From NCBI GenBank assembly GCA_949987705.1, contig OX465281.1, positions 86,642,543 through 86,706,542 of the forward strand: a stretch of DNA of 64,000 nucleotides. The letters are read 5' to 3'. The notes beneath the pieces were generated by a model. The model did not search any database. It was not told the DNA's origin and saw only the letters and a list, made by a program, of their open reading frames with translations. The first letter of the stretch is position 1, and each line of letters starts with the position of its first letter. This stretch comes from Thereva unica (Eukaryota > Arthropoda > Insecta > Diptera > Therevidae). Of the stretch, positions 25,415-36,698 are shown piece after piece. The translations under genes and the position numbers were made by a program.

Positions 25415-26220
25415 TTAGAGTTGACAAAAAAGAAGTTTCTAGGATCAGTATACAGCTGGTCCGTCATGCTGCTGAGATATTCACCATACAGAGCAGAAGA
25501 GCGTAAACGAAATCTGTTATAGCAACCAGTAAATGTAATAAGACTCGGAGAGCCCTTTCTCTCTAAATAGGTCTTCCAGAGTCTATTTTGCTAATTCCTT
25601 AAATGCTTCAGCTCATTGTTGTACCAAGGTGGAGATGAACTGCGCAATTTTTGGGGCTCTAAAGGTACACATGAAACGATAGCTTCGTATAGTACGGTAT
25701 AAAACCGTGCCACATCGACATCCAACTCATTTGCGGAAAGTAAGCTGTTTAAATCAATCAAGGCAAGCTTAGATGAGAGTTCATTAAAGTTAGCCTTCAT
25801 AAAGCTGAAGGAGTGAGTTACCGCCTCCGGACAAGGATTGTTCTTTGAGTTGAAGCAGTAATTTAACAAGAGAGGAGGGTGGTAATTGTCAACGGACGTC
25901 ATGACTATTGGTCTGGGTTAAACAATCATGTTGCCTGAGTCAGTAAAGAATGCAAGATCCAACTGCCTCCCTAACACATTAGTCACACCACTCATTTGAT
26001 TAAGGCCGAGTGAGAATAAGGAATTGAGAAAACAGGATTCCTTAGAATTAATATTGCCTTCAGGGAGGTAGTTATCGTCAACTTCGTCAAATACCCACTG
26101 AATATTGGGTAAATTGAAGTCCCCAAGTAGAAGTAATTCATCCCCAGTGTTGATCATACTCAGGCTATAATCAACACAAAAGATGAGAATATCATAGAGG
26201 CTTTTACCTCCATCGTCAAG

Positions 26221-28260
26221 TTACTTGCCATACAACGGTAATTTGATTATATTTTGAAAATCCGACGGTGATACCAATCATCGGTGGATGTGCACATCAT
26301 AACTGTCGAAATTATAGAGTTCTTTTTCTTCTTTTCAATAGCTTTTTTATCAAACAAGAAGTTACATGATGGCTACTGGTCTTCTGGGAGTTTCAACCAG
26401 TCTGGTCCTGCATGCCATTGTGACTCTACTAATTTCTTTGCACTACACCCTCTAGGAGGTATATCGGCTGGATTAGAGGCTCCAGGTATGTGTCGCCAAG
26501 CTGAATTCATTCGAATTTCTTTCACTCTGTTATATACAAATATATCCCACTGGTCATCTCGCATTATCCAAGCAATAAATATTGTAGAATCACTCCAAAA
26601 AAATACTACCATTTATCGGTATAATTAAATCAGTGATATTGCTACGATGTAACCTTACTGCCATGGTACTTCAGTCTAGGTATAGACATTCTTTTGTTCT
26701 GTTTATGAAGCGGTGCAGTCCTCGCTCTCGCTTGTATCATCTGCACATAAACCCCTAAGACTAACCCCGTTCTTAAAAATAACACTACAGCGAATGCGTC
26801 TTGAATAGCATCACAAAATGTATGTACAGAGTATATAGCTTTTACTCCTGTACCCAGTATCCATCTTGGTATTTTTAACAGCTTCAAATATTGCAGCTCA
26901 GAAAACAATTTTTAAACTTAGTTTGGATTTCTTCGTTGACTTGTTGGTTCCAACCAATCTTTTGAACGCAGATTTTTTGTAAAAGTAATTTTGGCAATAA
27001 TAACACGGGACTAGTCACACCAATAGGATCGAACAATTTATGCGCGATCGATAGAATACCTACCTTTTGCTAATCTGTGGAATATCAAAAAACTCAAAAT
27101 GTTCCAAATTTACTTCCAAATTGTCATTGGTTTTATTCCACAATAGTCCCAGTACATTGGTTAGATGGTCGCTATCTCGTTCTTTCTCAGTGTGCTTCCA
27201 CCATCGCAGTTCAAATTTACCTTCGCGCATTACCCTCGTCGCGTCATTGATGAATCTCTTTAGCTCTTCTTCATTTTGCACGCTAATGACAAAATTGTCG
27301 ATATAAAAGCTTTGCTTTACCGTCTCAATGGACTGCATGTCACTCTAAATACCATACGACGATGCCCCAAAATCTTGTGTTTACCTTGTTTGTCTATCCA
27401 TAAAAAACACAAGACGTTTCTATCAGGTTGGAACAGACTAATCTGCAGGAAAGCCTTATACCGAGTACACACTCTTAATCATGATTATGACCGTCAAAAT
27501 GACGTAGACCCATACAAAAAATATGGAAATAAAATGCAGTCTACGTCATTCTGACGTCGTAATCATGATTAAGAGTGCTCGTGTGTACTGGGTATTACGT
27601 ATATCTGCAACTACACCTATTTCTTTTATCCGAAAACGTGTCAGAATTGACGGTATTGATTCAACCAAATTCTTTCCCTTCTCCAAACAATCATTCAGGG
27701 AACATTCCTTTCCTCTAGCAGACGTATCAAATACAGGTCTAATTCTGGTAGTGCTGTTTTCCTTTACCACATGTCGATGTGGCAAATAGCGTGCCGTTAA
27801 CGGTACTTCCTCTATAACACCATCTTTAATCCATTTTTTCAATATATCATCATAGTCATCATATATATATTTTCTGCTTGTAATTACTGGGTAAAAAAAA
27901 AATTACTGGGTTCTCTATCCATGGTAAATGCACTTGGTATCTGCCGTGATCATCAACCGATACCGTATTCAAAAAATGCTCTTCAGCCGCTGTTTCTAAA
28001 TCCCTTTTACTTCTTTTTTCAGTCGGGTCTTCAATTCCAAGAACATCTAACGTCCATAGATCTGAAATTTCTGCATATCTCACTAACATTGCTGTTATCA
28101 TCATTGCCGTATTTTCACAAACTGCTGATTCTGGCACTTTTCCCATTATTGCCCATCCTAGCTCTGTTTCAATTCCGACCAAACCGGAAGAAAATTCTTG
28201 TGTTTTTCCTGTATATAACTTTCCGGCTACATCCGCAATTACCACTGCAGTCGTGGCTAA
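26221..28260 (-). pseudogene. BEL-2 protease-RT-RNase H region, decayed
   Basis: Minus-strand order: 28260-27859 is the end of the DUF1758 protease region (VIADVAGKLYTGKTQ, ELGWAIMGKV). 27842-27546 is the RT start (DGVIEEVP, RYLPHRHVVKENSTTRIRPVFDTSARG, EIGVVADIR). After a MITE comes KAFLQISLFQPDRNVLCF. 27338-27060 is RT C-terminal (SFYIDNFVISVQNEEE). The usual YVDD reads YIDN, so the catalytic motif is damaged. 26908-26373 is RNase H/A17 (RMSIPRLKYHGSK, FWSDSTIFIAWI, WRHIPGASNPADIPPRG). It ends at about 26225 (DWYHRRIFKI) where CR1-A begins. Several stops and frameshifts. Confidence 0.9.
27459..27594. mobile_element. 136-bp hairpin MITE with TTA duplication
   Basis: Nearly the whole sequence is palindromic: TACCGAGTACACACTCTTAA at the left pairs with the inverse of ...GTGTGTACTGGGTA. 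TTA flanks both ends (27456-27458 and 27595-27597). It interrupts the BEL-2 RT between VVADIR and KAFLQI. Ends and duplication fit PIF/Harbinger. Confidence 0.9.
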
Positions 28261-28357
28261 GCTGAGACATGCAAACATAAAATATTAGATAACATAAAAG
28301 AACACAAAGCATCAAACAGAGAAGCACGCAAAAACAAAAAGGGAGTGGGGCAGGAAG

Positions 28358-29835
28358 TCACGCCAAATTGAGAAGCGTCCTTTTAAGGATAGCTTCACTA
28401 TTTAGCAGGCTAAACACACTCCTATATTTGTTAGTATTTATGAGAATGCGATTAACCGGTTCGAACATGCCATAATTAGTATTAGAGGAATAAATGTGCA
28501 GGAGAGGATCAACTCTCTGGTTGTAGTTATTCACTCTAAAAGACGTGCGGCTTCTGAAGAAACCTGAGTCCACCTTATCATTCATCAGCCGACAAACGAA
28601 TATAGGGTCAGCGACCTCACGACGCTTATGGAGAGAGCTTAAGTTAAGTAATTTAAGTCTGCTCTCATAAGGCGGAAGAATAAGAATCCCACGGGAGATG
28701 GCTGAGTGCAAACCGGACAAACTTCCTTTGAACCGATTCGATTCTACCAGCATGGGAGAGGTAGTAAGGAGACCATACCTGGGAGGCGTATTCAAGCAAA
28801 GGCCTAGCCAATATGAGAGGGTTGTTGAGTTTCTTTGACCATCTTTTAATAAATCCCAGGACTGAATTGCCCATGGAGGAGATATAATTGATGTGGGTGG
28901 AGAAATCCAACTTACTTTCTAACCTAATCCCTAGATCGACTACAGAGTTAGCGCGAGAGACCTTGTTGTCGAAAAGAGTATAGTCATAAATTAGAACACC
29001 ACGTTTCCTCTTAAAAGTCATGATTTCGCATTTACTAATATTAAGGGCCAGGTTGTTGTTGGAACACCAAGAATAGAAGGTGTTTAGGTTTTCTTGCAGA
29101 AGTTTGCAATTCTATCTCTATACTCCTTATGTGGCGATACAGTTTCATGTCATCAACATAAATAAGAATTTTACAGTGCCTTGTCAGGGTAACAATATCG
29201 TCAATTGATAAAATAAAAAGAGGAGGGCCAAGATGACGACGCTTCGATGTTTATAGATTTGACTCCGCGGAATAGAACCTGGTAGGTTCTGTCGGCTAGG
29301 TACGACAGGAACCATACTACAAGGGAATGCGGAAAGCCTAATTTCTTTAGTTTAAGAACTATAATAGAGTGAGAGAGCTTGTCGAAAGCCTTACTAAAGT
29401 CTGTGTAGACACAATCAATTTGGCAACCAGTGACAAAGCCTCGAACTGTGTGTGTGAAGAGAACTCTAGTAAATTAGCAGTATTGGAACGAGCTGCAAGA
29501 AATCCATGTTGGTTTGTTGAGATAAGTCTCTTGCAGATAGCAGAATAAATAATAGATTCGCAGAGTTTTGGTATAGACGATAACTTCGCAATTGGCCTGT
29601 AATTAGAGATTTCGTTCTTACAGCCTTTTTTATGGACAGGTATTATAAAACAGTTCTTCCATAGGGTTGGGAAGCGCCCTTTATTTAGGGATTTTTGAAA
29701 TAAACATAATAGAGGAGACAGTAGGGCCTCTGCACAGGATTTTAGAACAGCTGGAGGGACTCCATCAGGGCCGGACTAAAAATCTTGTGGAAATTCATTT
29801 ATATGTTTCGAGATATCATCCCTGGTTAAAGACAG
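28358..29835 (-). pseudogene. CR1-B RT and C-terminal part
   Basis: From 29835 down: LSPL-type RT start with weak frame, then CKNEISNYRPIAKLSSIPKL, STNQHGFL, DCVYTDFSKAFDKLSHSI and SYLADRTYQVLFRG. A frame loss near 29240 destroys the GVPQGSH region. 29021-28665 is open (FSTHINYISSMGNSVLGFIKRW, ARPLLEYASQVWSPYY). 28795-28358 carries the C-terminal part (PPYESRLKLLNLSSLHKRREVADPIF). The catalytic YADD region near 29150 is damaged. Confidence 0.85.
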
Positions 29836-29837
29836 GG

Positions 29838-31327
29838 TGTTCAACCTGAATCCTAAAATGAAAAAAGAAATTAGTAACATGAATTTTTGAATATTTAAGT
29901 AATACCTGGTGCCTGGATGTTACACAGGCACAATCCAACAATTAATATCTGAAATGAAAATGAAATTAATACACTCGAAGGGGCAAAATGTCAACAAAGA
30001 CCACAACAATAACAATGACATAATTAAAACAAATAAACATGAATTCCACATAAAACATACATAAATGAATTAAATATAACATATAACATGAATTAATCGC
30101 GAATTAGTCTTATTAGATTAGTAAAAAAGGGGAAAATTGAATGAATTACAAGGGTTTTGATAAAACATAACCCCAAAATAAAAAATATAAAAGGCTACAT
30201 TAAAACTGAAAACAACCATGCAGAAACACAATTAAACACTGTAGCTTATGCGACACTCACCTGAAACGCAACAAAATTGCGTTAATTAACCGGCACAGGT
30301 AAACAAAACACTCGCGACACGGAACTTCAAACTCGGGCTAACTTTGACATCTCGCGACGTTTGAGGTGTCAAAACAATACCAAATTTTCCGGCGAAAACA
30401 ATGGTGATGCCAGAGAGGTAGTATTTTTTCGAAATTAAAAGATATTGCCAAAAAGATATTTTTACCTTAATGACAATAAGAAAAAAAAGGACATTATGTT
30501 GAAAAGGGATGACAACAATTTTGTCAATTTTAGAGCAAATTTTGGAAATTCATCCCAGTTTTTCCAGGGAAATTGGAATTTCTCTAATGGATGCCTTTTT
30601 GCTTATAAAAAGCGGCAGCACCCAGCGATTGGACTTCTTAGTTTGTTTGAGAAATCATAGTGAGTTGGAAGATTTAGTGAAGTGAGTGACCAAAATCAAG
30701 GCAGGATCCACGCGAGAAAATAAGCAAATTATAGAAAGGTATCCAAGATTATACAAGGTAACAATTTGTTGTTTTTTATTTGTGGCATACATGCTATTAA
30801 TTGGCATCAAGCCCGATATAAATTAACCATTAACGTGGGAGGTGTAAATATGCAAATCATTGCATCGCATCAAGCACGTTAATATTGTTTTCAGCCATCA
30901 ACGCCGGTACATTGAGCAATAGAAAAAGGGAAGAAAATGTCAAGGTGCAAATTTCAAGTGAAGGTGTATTATAATTTTAAGGAATTTAATATTTAAGGTT
31001 ATTATGTAAAAATAAAAAAAAGGATGAAATTGGAACAATAAATTTTAAATGTGCATTATTGTGGAGACTTGTGTAAATTAAAATTGAAATAAAAAATTAT
31101 AAACGTACATTTATTGTGGAGACTTGTGAAATTGAAATTGAAATAATAAATTATAAAAGTGTATTTATTGTGGAGACATTTTTTTTATAAATAAATATCC
31201 AGTGGAGTGAGGAATATTGTCTTTTTACTGAAACTCAGTGTACATTCGAATCTTGTCTTTGAATCACGGAACAAATATAAATTGTCGTGCATTTTTTATA
31301 CCGCTACACCAGGCCACCTATCGAACA
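29838..31327 (+). repeat. BEL-1 5' LTR
   Basis: Begins TGTTC and ends GAACA, a perfect 5-bp inverted pair. It holds a TATAAAAAG box at 30604 and a possible short intron (AAG/GTAACA at 30757 to TTTTCAG at 30894). Near 31050-31180 are three tandem copies of a unit of about 55 bp containing TTATTGTGGAGAC. AATAAA signals occur at 31038 and beyond. Confidence 0.95.
30604..30612 (+). promoter_or_regulatory. TATA box of BEL-1 LTR promoter
   Basis: TATAAAAAG, also present at 38011 in the 3' LTR. Its position suggests a long U3 (about 790 bp) and R-U5 of about 690 bp. Start site not determined. Confidence 0.55.
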
Positions 31328-31330
31328 TTT

Positions 31331-31348
31331 TGGTGGTTCCATCCAGGA
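31331..31348 (+). other. Putative primer-binding site of BEL-1
   Basis: TGGTGGTTCCATCCAGGA begins three bases after the 5' LTR; TGG is the complement of a tRNA CCA end. I could not assign the tRNA. Confidence 0.5.
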
Positions 31349-31398
31349 ATCGGCAATCTATTTGTTTAGTGAATTTCAAATAAAAAATTTTTTCGATA

Positions 31399-34300
31399 AT
31401 GAGTGCATCAAAGAAGGCTATGCTGCGGGAGCAGTCATTAAGAGGTCGCATCGAAAGGCTTATTGACAATGCAAGGAAAACAGCTACGGCTAAACGGACA
31501 AGATCGTTTTATGAAGTAAAGTTAGAAGAACTCAAGGAATTATGGATGGAATACAAGGAAGCAGATCAAACGCTGTCGGAAGCACTCATAATCGAGCAAC
31601 CGGACACCGCAATCCCTGATGATGCCTACGTTAATTTAGAGTGTAAATATTCTGACTACTTGAGTGAAGTGATTGAAGGACTTAGGAAGTTTACATCAAT
31701 GGAAGTGCAATCGACCCAAACAACGCCAATTAGGCATGACACAATTCTGCCTAGGATCGATCTACCAAAATTTGACGGAAATTACGACTCATGGTATTCA
31801 TTCCATGACCTGTTTGTATCATTGGTGCACAACAACACGCATTTGAGTCCGGTACAAAAATTCCATCATCTTAAATCATGTTTAATTGGAGATGCTGAGA
31901 AATTAATACGGCATATACCTGTTACCAACGACAATTACGATGCATCATGGGCCAAGGTGAAACAACGTTACGAAAACAAACGTATCTTAGCAAACCATCA
32001 TTTAAAAACGCTGTTAAACCAACCCAAACTTACTACAGAAACTGCTAGCGGCCTTAGAACGTTTATCTCCACAACCGATGACTGCTTGCAACAACTAAAC
32101 AACTTGAAAATAGACACAGAATCGTGGGATCTCCTGCTTGTACACATGCTCATTCAAAGGCTACCACTCATTACACTGAAGATGTGGGAAGAAGAACAAG
32201 GAGCTTCGCAAGATCTTCCTTCATACAAACAATTTCATACATTTTTGTGTAAGCGACACAAGGTGTTGGAATCAATTTCAGATATCATCTCAACGAATCA
32301 ACAGTCACACACAAGTCACTCAAAACTTAATACAAGGGTTCATCACACAGTTAAGGACAACAGATGTTCAGCATGCAACGAACGACACTGGCTTCAGAGA
32401 TGCTCCAAATACTTACGCATGGACCCAACCGCCAGACGAAAATTGGTCACAACCACTGGTCACTGCTACAATTGCCTGTCCAAGGAACATGGATCACAAA
32501 ACTGCAAAAGCAAATTTAGGTGTCTAAAGTGCAAGGAGAAACACCATACCACTCTCCACAATGAGATTCAACTTGGTTCTTCCAACGCAAATTCGACCCT
32601 TCAACAATCCAAGAACGCAATCACACACACCTCAAACATACAAGCACATCTTGTGAGGCATACAACAAATGATGCGAACACAACAACAAATCAGCAATTT
32701 GACCAGCCAGCCTGTAGTGGTACCGAACCAAATGATGTCCAAGCCTTCTGCACTAGGGAGGATTCACGTGCATTGCTGTCAACAGCCTTAGTACTGATAA
32801 AGGGAACAAACGGAAAACAACACACAATCAGATGTCTAGTGGATCCAGGATCAGAGTCATCTTTTATAACCAAGAGCGCCTGCAAACTACTAGGAGTACA
32901 TTATAGTCCTGCTGACTGCAACATAATAGTCATGGGAGCAATTGCAACGGGAAGGTCTACAAAACAAACGAGGCTCACCCTACAATCACGCATTGTTAAG
33001 GACTTCCTAATAACAGAAACACTTTTGGTAGTCAACAAAATCACAGACGACTTACCTAGGTTTACGATATTACTACAGGAATGCAGCCATCTTCAGGATC
33101 TCGAACTAGCTGATCCAGAATTTTGGAAACCTGGCAACGTGGATATTTTACTTGGCATCAGCGCCTACGCAAAAATTTTTCAAGAAGGTATACGTCGAGG
33201 ATCAGAACTCAGCCCTGTGGCAATCAACACCAGCCTTGGATGGATCGTTGGAGGAGATGTAACCCAAACGACACAGTTCGATTCACACAACTTTAGTATA
33301 CAAGTAACAAATCAAGACCTCGGGAATCAACTTAAAAAATTTTGGGAGGAAGAGGAACTTCCCACAAGGCCAACCTTAACTCAGGACGAGCAAGAATGTT
33401 CTGACCATTTCACAGAAACACACAAGCGGTTAAAAACTGGGCAGTACGAAGTCAAGCTACCTTTCAGACAACGCAAGGAACCCATCCTGGGCGATTCACG
33501 TGAATTAGCTCTAAAAAGGCTCTACTGCTTAGAAAGGCGATTTAACAATAACCCAATACTAAAGGAAGAATACACAGCTTGTCTCAACGAATACATCCAA
33601 TTAGGACATATGATCGAAACACGACCTCCGAACAACAATGAACCAAACTACTACATTCCTCACCATGCGGTAATAAAAGACAGCAGTACAACTAAATTGA
33701 GGGTGGTATTTGATGCATCCGCCAAGACAACAAATGGTCATTCTTTAAACGATTGGCTGCTACCTGGTCCAACAATACAACCAAAATTATTTTGTACTCT
33801 ATTGAAGTGGAGAAAACACCAAATTGCTGTACACGCGGATATAGAAAAAATGTATAGGATGGTTCAAGTGGCACCTGAACATCAGACATACCAGAGAATT
33901 CTTTGGCGGAACTCATCCTCACATAATGTACAAGATTACCAGCTAACTACAGCCACCTTCGGAACTACAGCAGCTCCATACTTGGCAATACGTGCACTTA
34001 AACAACTCGCAATGGATGAGAGTCAAACCTTTCCACTCGCAGACATGGCAACCGAATGTGATTTTTATGTTGACGATTTGTTGACGGGTGCAGACAACGT
34101 GGACACAACACTAAACTTGCAATCCCAATTAATTGCTATGTTGAAATCGGGTGGTTTCAATCTCAGGAAATGGAGCAGCAACAATCCGAAAATTTTGGAA
34201 CATCTGCCAACCGAGTACAGGGAACACAAGGACATCGTATCATTTTCCGAAGCAGATTCCATTAAGACACTAGGTGTACGCTGGCAACCATATTCTGATC

Positions 34301-36612
34301 AATTTTCATTCAACTACAAGGCCTTCAAGGAGCACAGCACCATAACCAAACGAACGATACTATCAGATGTAGCTTCCCTATACGACCCCCTAGGATTAAT
34401 TCAGCCTGTGATTATCTTAGCTAAAATGATTATACAAGACTTGTGGGTAACCGGATGCTCGTGGGATCAACCCGTTTCAGAACACATCAAAGGACACTGG
34501 ATAAAATACAAAACGGATTTACAAAGCCTAAACAAGTTTTCCATTCCTCGATGGATTCACTACTCACCACAATGCAACATGCAGCTACATGGGTTTTGCG
34601 ATGCGTCTGTACGCGCCTTTGCAGCGGTCATATATCTTCGAGTTATGGATGACAAGGGCAATGTTACATCAACATTAATAACATCACGAACGAGGGTCGC
34701 GCCTACAAAACCAGTTACCATACCTCGACTTGAGCTAAACGGTGCACTGCTTTTAGCTCGCTTAATGAAGGAAATTGTATCGACTATGCATTTTCAAGAT
34801 ATTCCAGTCTTCGCTTGGACGGATTCTACGATTGTCCTTCAATGGATTCGACAGCATGCGGCTCGATGGAAGACCTACGTAGCAAACCGAGTCGTTGAGA
34901 TTCAGGAACTTATTAAATATGATCAATGGAGACACATCGCCACACAATGGAATCCCGCGGACCTAGCAAGTAGAGGGACCACTGCGAGCAATTTAATAAA
35001 CAACAAACTTTGGTTAAATGGTCCACAATGGTTGATCAAGAATCCAGACGACTGGCCAATCGGTGCTATTATAAAGGAGGAAACAACTTTGGAGTCGAAG
35101 GAAACTACAACAGTCCTGCTAAATAAACTTGAAGATGATGTAACACTTCATTACTCGTCGTACACACGTTTAGTTCGCATAATAGCCACGATATCTCGTT
35201 TTATATACAACGTACGGAATCCTACAGCCAAAAAAACACAATTATTAACAACAGATGAATTGAAGGCAGCGGAAACAATAATTCTTCGACAGGTTCAGCA
35301 ACTCGCATTCAGAGGTGACTACGACAACTTACAACATAATAAACCACTCTCGTCAAAAAGCAGCTTACTGAAATTGAATCCGTTTCTTGATCAAGATGGC
35401 CTAATTCGAGTTGGAGGACGATTAACAAATGCTATGATCCCTTACACGCAGAAACATCCAATCATGTTACCACGAGATCATCATGTTACAAGGCTAATCA
35501 TCGATAAAACACACCTTGAGACACTGCATGGTGGCGTATCATTGGTTTTAGCCACAACCAGGAATAAATATTGGATATTGGATGGTAGGAGATGTATCAC
35601 CACGAGACTCCACAAATGCATCATCTGCGCCAGACATCGTCAGACTACAACCCACCAACTGATGGGCAGCTTACCATCATGCAGAACCAATGTGTCCAAA
35701 CCCTTCACGAATACAGGAGTTGACTACGCCGGTCCGTTTAACATCAAGACATCGAAGCTCCGCAATGCCAAGGTATCAAAGGGATACATCTGCATTTTTG
35801 TATGCATGACAACGAAGGCGATTCACATCGAGCTGGCATCAGACCTAACATCAGAAGCCTTTGTTGCGGCATTCAAGCGATTTATTGCCAGACGGGGCAA
35901 ATGTACCGACGTTTATTCCGATTGTGGCACCAACTTCGTTGGAGGGCGAAAGCTATTGGAGAAAGAACTACAACAAGCAATTAAGGAATCCAGTCCAGCA
36001 GTTGGTCAATATTTATCTAACTTGGCAATAAACTGGCCCTTTAATCCACCAGCAGCCCCGCACTTTGGAGGTCTCTGGGAGGCAGGTGTCAAGTCAATTA
36101 AGTACCACATCAAAAGAACAATGGGAAACGCAGTCAACACCTTCGAAGAATTTACGACCATCCTTACACAAATTGAAGCCTGCCTCAACTCCAGACCAAT
36201 GTGTTATGTACCAAATACCACTGAGGATCCACTCATCTTAACTCCTGGTCACTTCCTAGTCGGTCAGTCACTAACAATTCTACCAGAGTCAGATGCAGGC
36301 ACCGCTTCATTGAAACAACGATGGCAACATACGCGAAACCAGACGAAACATTTTTGGGACAAGTGGTCGAAGGATTATTTAAACCAACTCCAACAACGTC
36401 CGAAGTGGCAACAGCAACAAGGTAACATCCAGCCCGGACAAGTTGTTCTGTTGAAAGGCGACACCACTCCACCTACAGCTTGGCCACTTGGAATAGTTGA
36501 AGAAGTCTACCCAGGGAATGATGGTTTAGTACGGGTGGTGCAAGTTCGCACTCAGTTAGGGCTTTTTAAACGTCCTGTCACCAAACTATGTCTCTTGCCC
36601 ATGCAGGCATAA
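31399..36612 (+). CDS. BEL-1 gag-pol polyprotein, intact (1737 aa)
   Basis: A single open frame carries everything for particle formation, reverse transcription and integration. Approximate positions: gag with DUF1759 (120-265); zinc knuckles CYNCLSKEHGSQNC (355) and CLKCKEKHHTTLH (374); aspartic protease around CLVDPGSESSFI (480), where the usual D-T/S-G reads D-P-G. The RT has LRVVFDASAK (about 768), AVHADIEKMYRMV and the catalytic FYVDDLLTGA (about 889). RNase H/A17 shows WTDSTIVLQWI (1141) and WNPADLASRG. Integrase has the H2C2 zinc region (HLETLHGG...CIICARH, 1372-1410) and catalytic D (GVDYAGP, 1441), D (YSDCGTNF, 1508) and E (GLWEAGV, 1558). C-terminal DUF5641 has GQVVLLKGD and TAWPLGIVEEV. 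The length is normal for the clade, with no stop or frameshift. Start MSASKKAM lies 72 bp after the LTR. Confidence 0.97.
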   Translation: MSASKKAMLREQSLRGRIERLIDNARKTATAKRTRSFYEVKLEELKELWMEYKEADQTLSEALIIEQPDTAIPDDAYVNLECKYSDYLSEVIEGLRKFTSMEVQSTQTTPIRHDTILPRIDLPKFDGNYDSWYSFHDLFVSLVHNNTHLSPVQKFHHLKSCLIGDAEKLIRHIPVTNDNYDASWAKVKQRYENKRILANHHLKTLLNQPKLTTETASGLRTFISTTDDCLQQLNNLKIDTESWDLLLVHMLIQRLPLITLKMWEEEQGASQDLPSYKQFHTFLCKRHKVLESISDIISTNQQSHTSHSKLNTRVHHTVKDNRCSACNERHWLQRCSKYLRMDPTARRKLVTTTGHCYNCLSKEHGSQNCKSKFRCLKCKEKHHTTLHNEIQLGSSNANSTLQQSKNAITHTSNIQAHLVRHTTNDANTTTNQQFDQPACSGTEPNDVQAFCTREDSRALLSTALVLIKGTNGKQHTIRCLVDPGSESSFITKSACKLLGVHYSPADCNIIVMGAIATGRSTKQTRLTLQSRIVKDFLITETLLVVNKITDDLPRFTILLQECSHLQDLELADPEFWKPGNVDILLGISAYAKIFQEGIRRGSELSPVAINTSLGWIVGGDVTQTTQFDSHNFSIQVTNQDLGNQLKKFWEEEELPTRPTLTQDEQECSDHFTETHKRLKTGQYEVKLPFRQRKEPILGDSRELALKRLYCLERRFNNNPILKEEYTACLNEYIQLGHMIETRPPNNNEPNYYIPHHAVIKDSSTTKLRVVFDASAKTTNGHSLNDWLLPGPTIQPKLFCTLLKWRKHQIAVHADIEKMYRMVQVAPEHQTYQRILWRNSSSHNVQDYQLTTATFGTTAAPYLAIRALKQLAMDESQTFPLADMATECDFYVDDLLTGADNVDTTLNLQSQLIAMLKSGGFNLRKWSSNNPKILEHLPTEYREHKDIVSFSEADSIKTLGVRWQPYSDQFSFNYKAFKEHSTITKRTILSDVASLYDPLGLIQPVIILAKMIIQDLWVTGCSWDQPVSEHIKGHWIKYKTDLQSLNKFSIPRWIHYSPQCNMQLHGFCDASVRAFAAVIYLRVMDDKGNVTSTLITSRTRVAPTKPVTIPRLELNGALLLARLMKEIVSTMHFQDIPVFAWTDSTIVLQWIRQHAARWKTYVANRVVEIQELIKYDQWRHIATQWNPADLASRGTTASNLINNKLWLNGPQWLIKNPDDWPIGAIIKEETTLESKETTTVLLNKLEDDVTLHYSSYTRLVRIIATISRFIYNVRNPTAKKTQLLTTDELKAAETIILRQVQQLAFRGDYDNLQHNKPLSSKSSLLKLNPFLDQDGLIRVGGRLTNAMIPYTQKHPIMLPRDHHVTRLIIDKTHLETLHGGVSLVLATTRNKYWILDGRRCITTRLHKCIICARHRQTTTHQLMGSLPSCRTNVSKPFTNTGVDYAGPFNIKTSKLRNAKVSKGYICIFVCMTTKAIHIELASDLTSEAFVAAFKRFIARRGKCTDVYSDCGTNFVGGRKLLEKELQQAIKESSPAVGQYLSNLAINWPFNPPAAPHFGGLWEAGVKSIKYHIKRTMGNAVNTFEEFTTILTQIEACLNSRPMCYVPNTTEDPLILTPGHFLVGQSLTILPESDAGTASLKQRWQHTRNQTKHFWDKWSKDYLNQLQQRPKWQQQQGNIQPGQVVLLKGDTTPPTAWPLGIVEEVYPGNDGLVRVVQVRTQLGLFKRPVTKLCLLPMQA

Positions 36613-36686
36613 GAAACTTTAATTGTCATGTTCGTCCAAAGTGTCGTCTCTTAATGTCATGTAGTTAAAAGCAAACATTTAAAATC

Positions 36687-36698
36687 AAAATATTTCAG
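36687..36698 (+). promoter_or_regulatory. Putative 3' splice acceptor for the second BEL-1 gene
   Basis: AAAATATTTCAG lies immediately before the ATG at 36699. A spliced mRNA using a donor such as AAG/GTAACA at 30757 in the LTR would place this ATG first. Inference only. Confidence 0.5.

Larger units (their letters stand above)
21367..26220 (-). mobile_element. CR1-like non-LTR retrotransposon, copy A (5'-truncated, with two insertions)
   Basis: Minus-strand order: endonuclease C-terminal half at 26157-25918 (ELLLLGDFNLPNIQW), linker 25902-25591 (SSPPWYNNELKHLRN) continuing to 25418, then RT start at 24780-24441 (DFTSGPDGIPPAVL, FPVWKNSFIIPIHKSG). RT continues at 22724-22095 (NEISNYRPIAKLS, VYTDFSKAFG, SYLADRTYQVLF, GVPQGSHLGPILF, IYADDIKLYRHV). 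The C-terminal part is at 21788-21591 (PYEYRLKLLNLNTLHKRREVAD), and the 3' end near 21367 carries GCTGAGACATGCAAAC. The same 3' end occurs in copy B. Stops and frameshifts mark it as dead. It sits in BEL-2 between RNase H and integrase; its 5' end is cut within the endonuclease. Confidence 0.88.

Noticed and set aside
27060..27306. Plus-strand frame in the BEL-2 RT region
   Set aside because: Shadow of the minus-strand RT fragment with SFYIDN motif.
30445..30660. 71-codon open frame in the BEL-1 LTR (identical at 37852-38067)
   Set aside because: It spans the TATA box and is repeated only because the LTR is; no domain and no evidence that it is translated.
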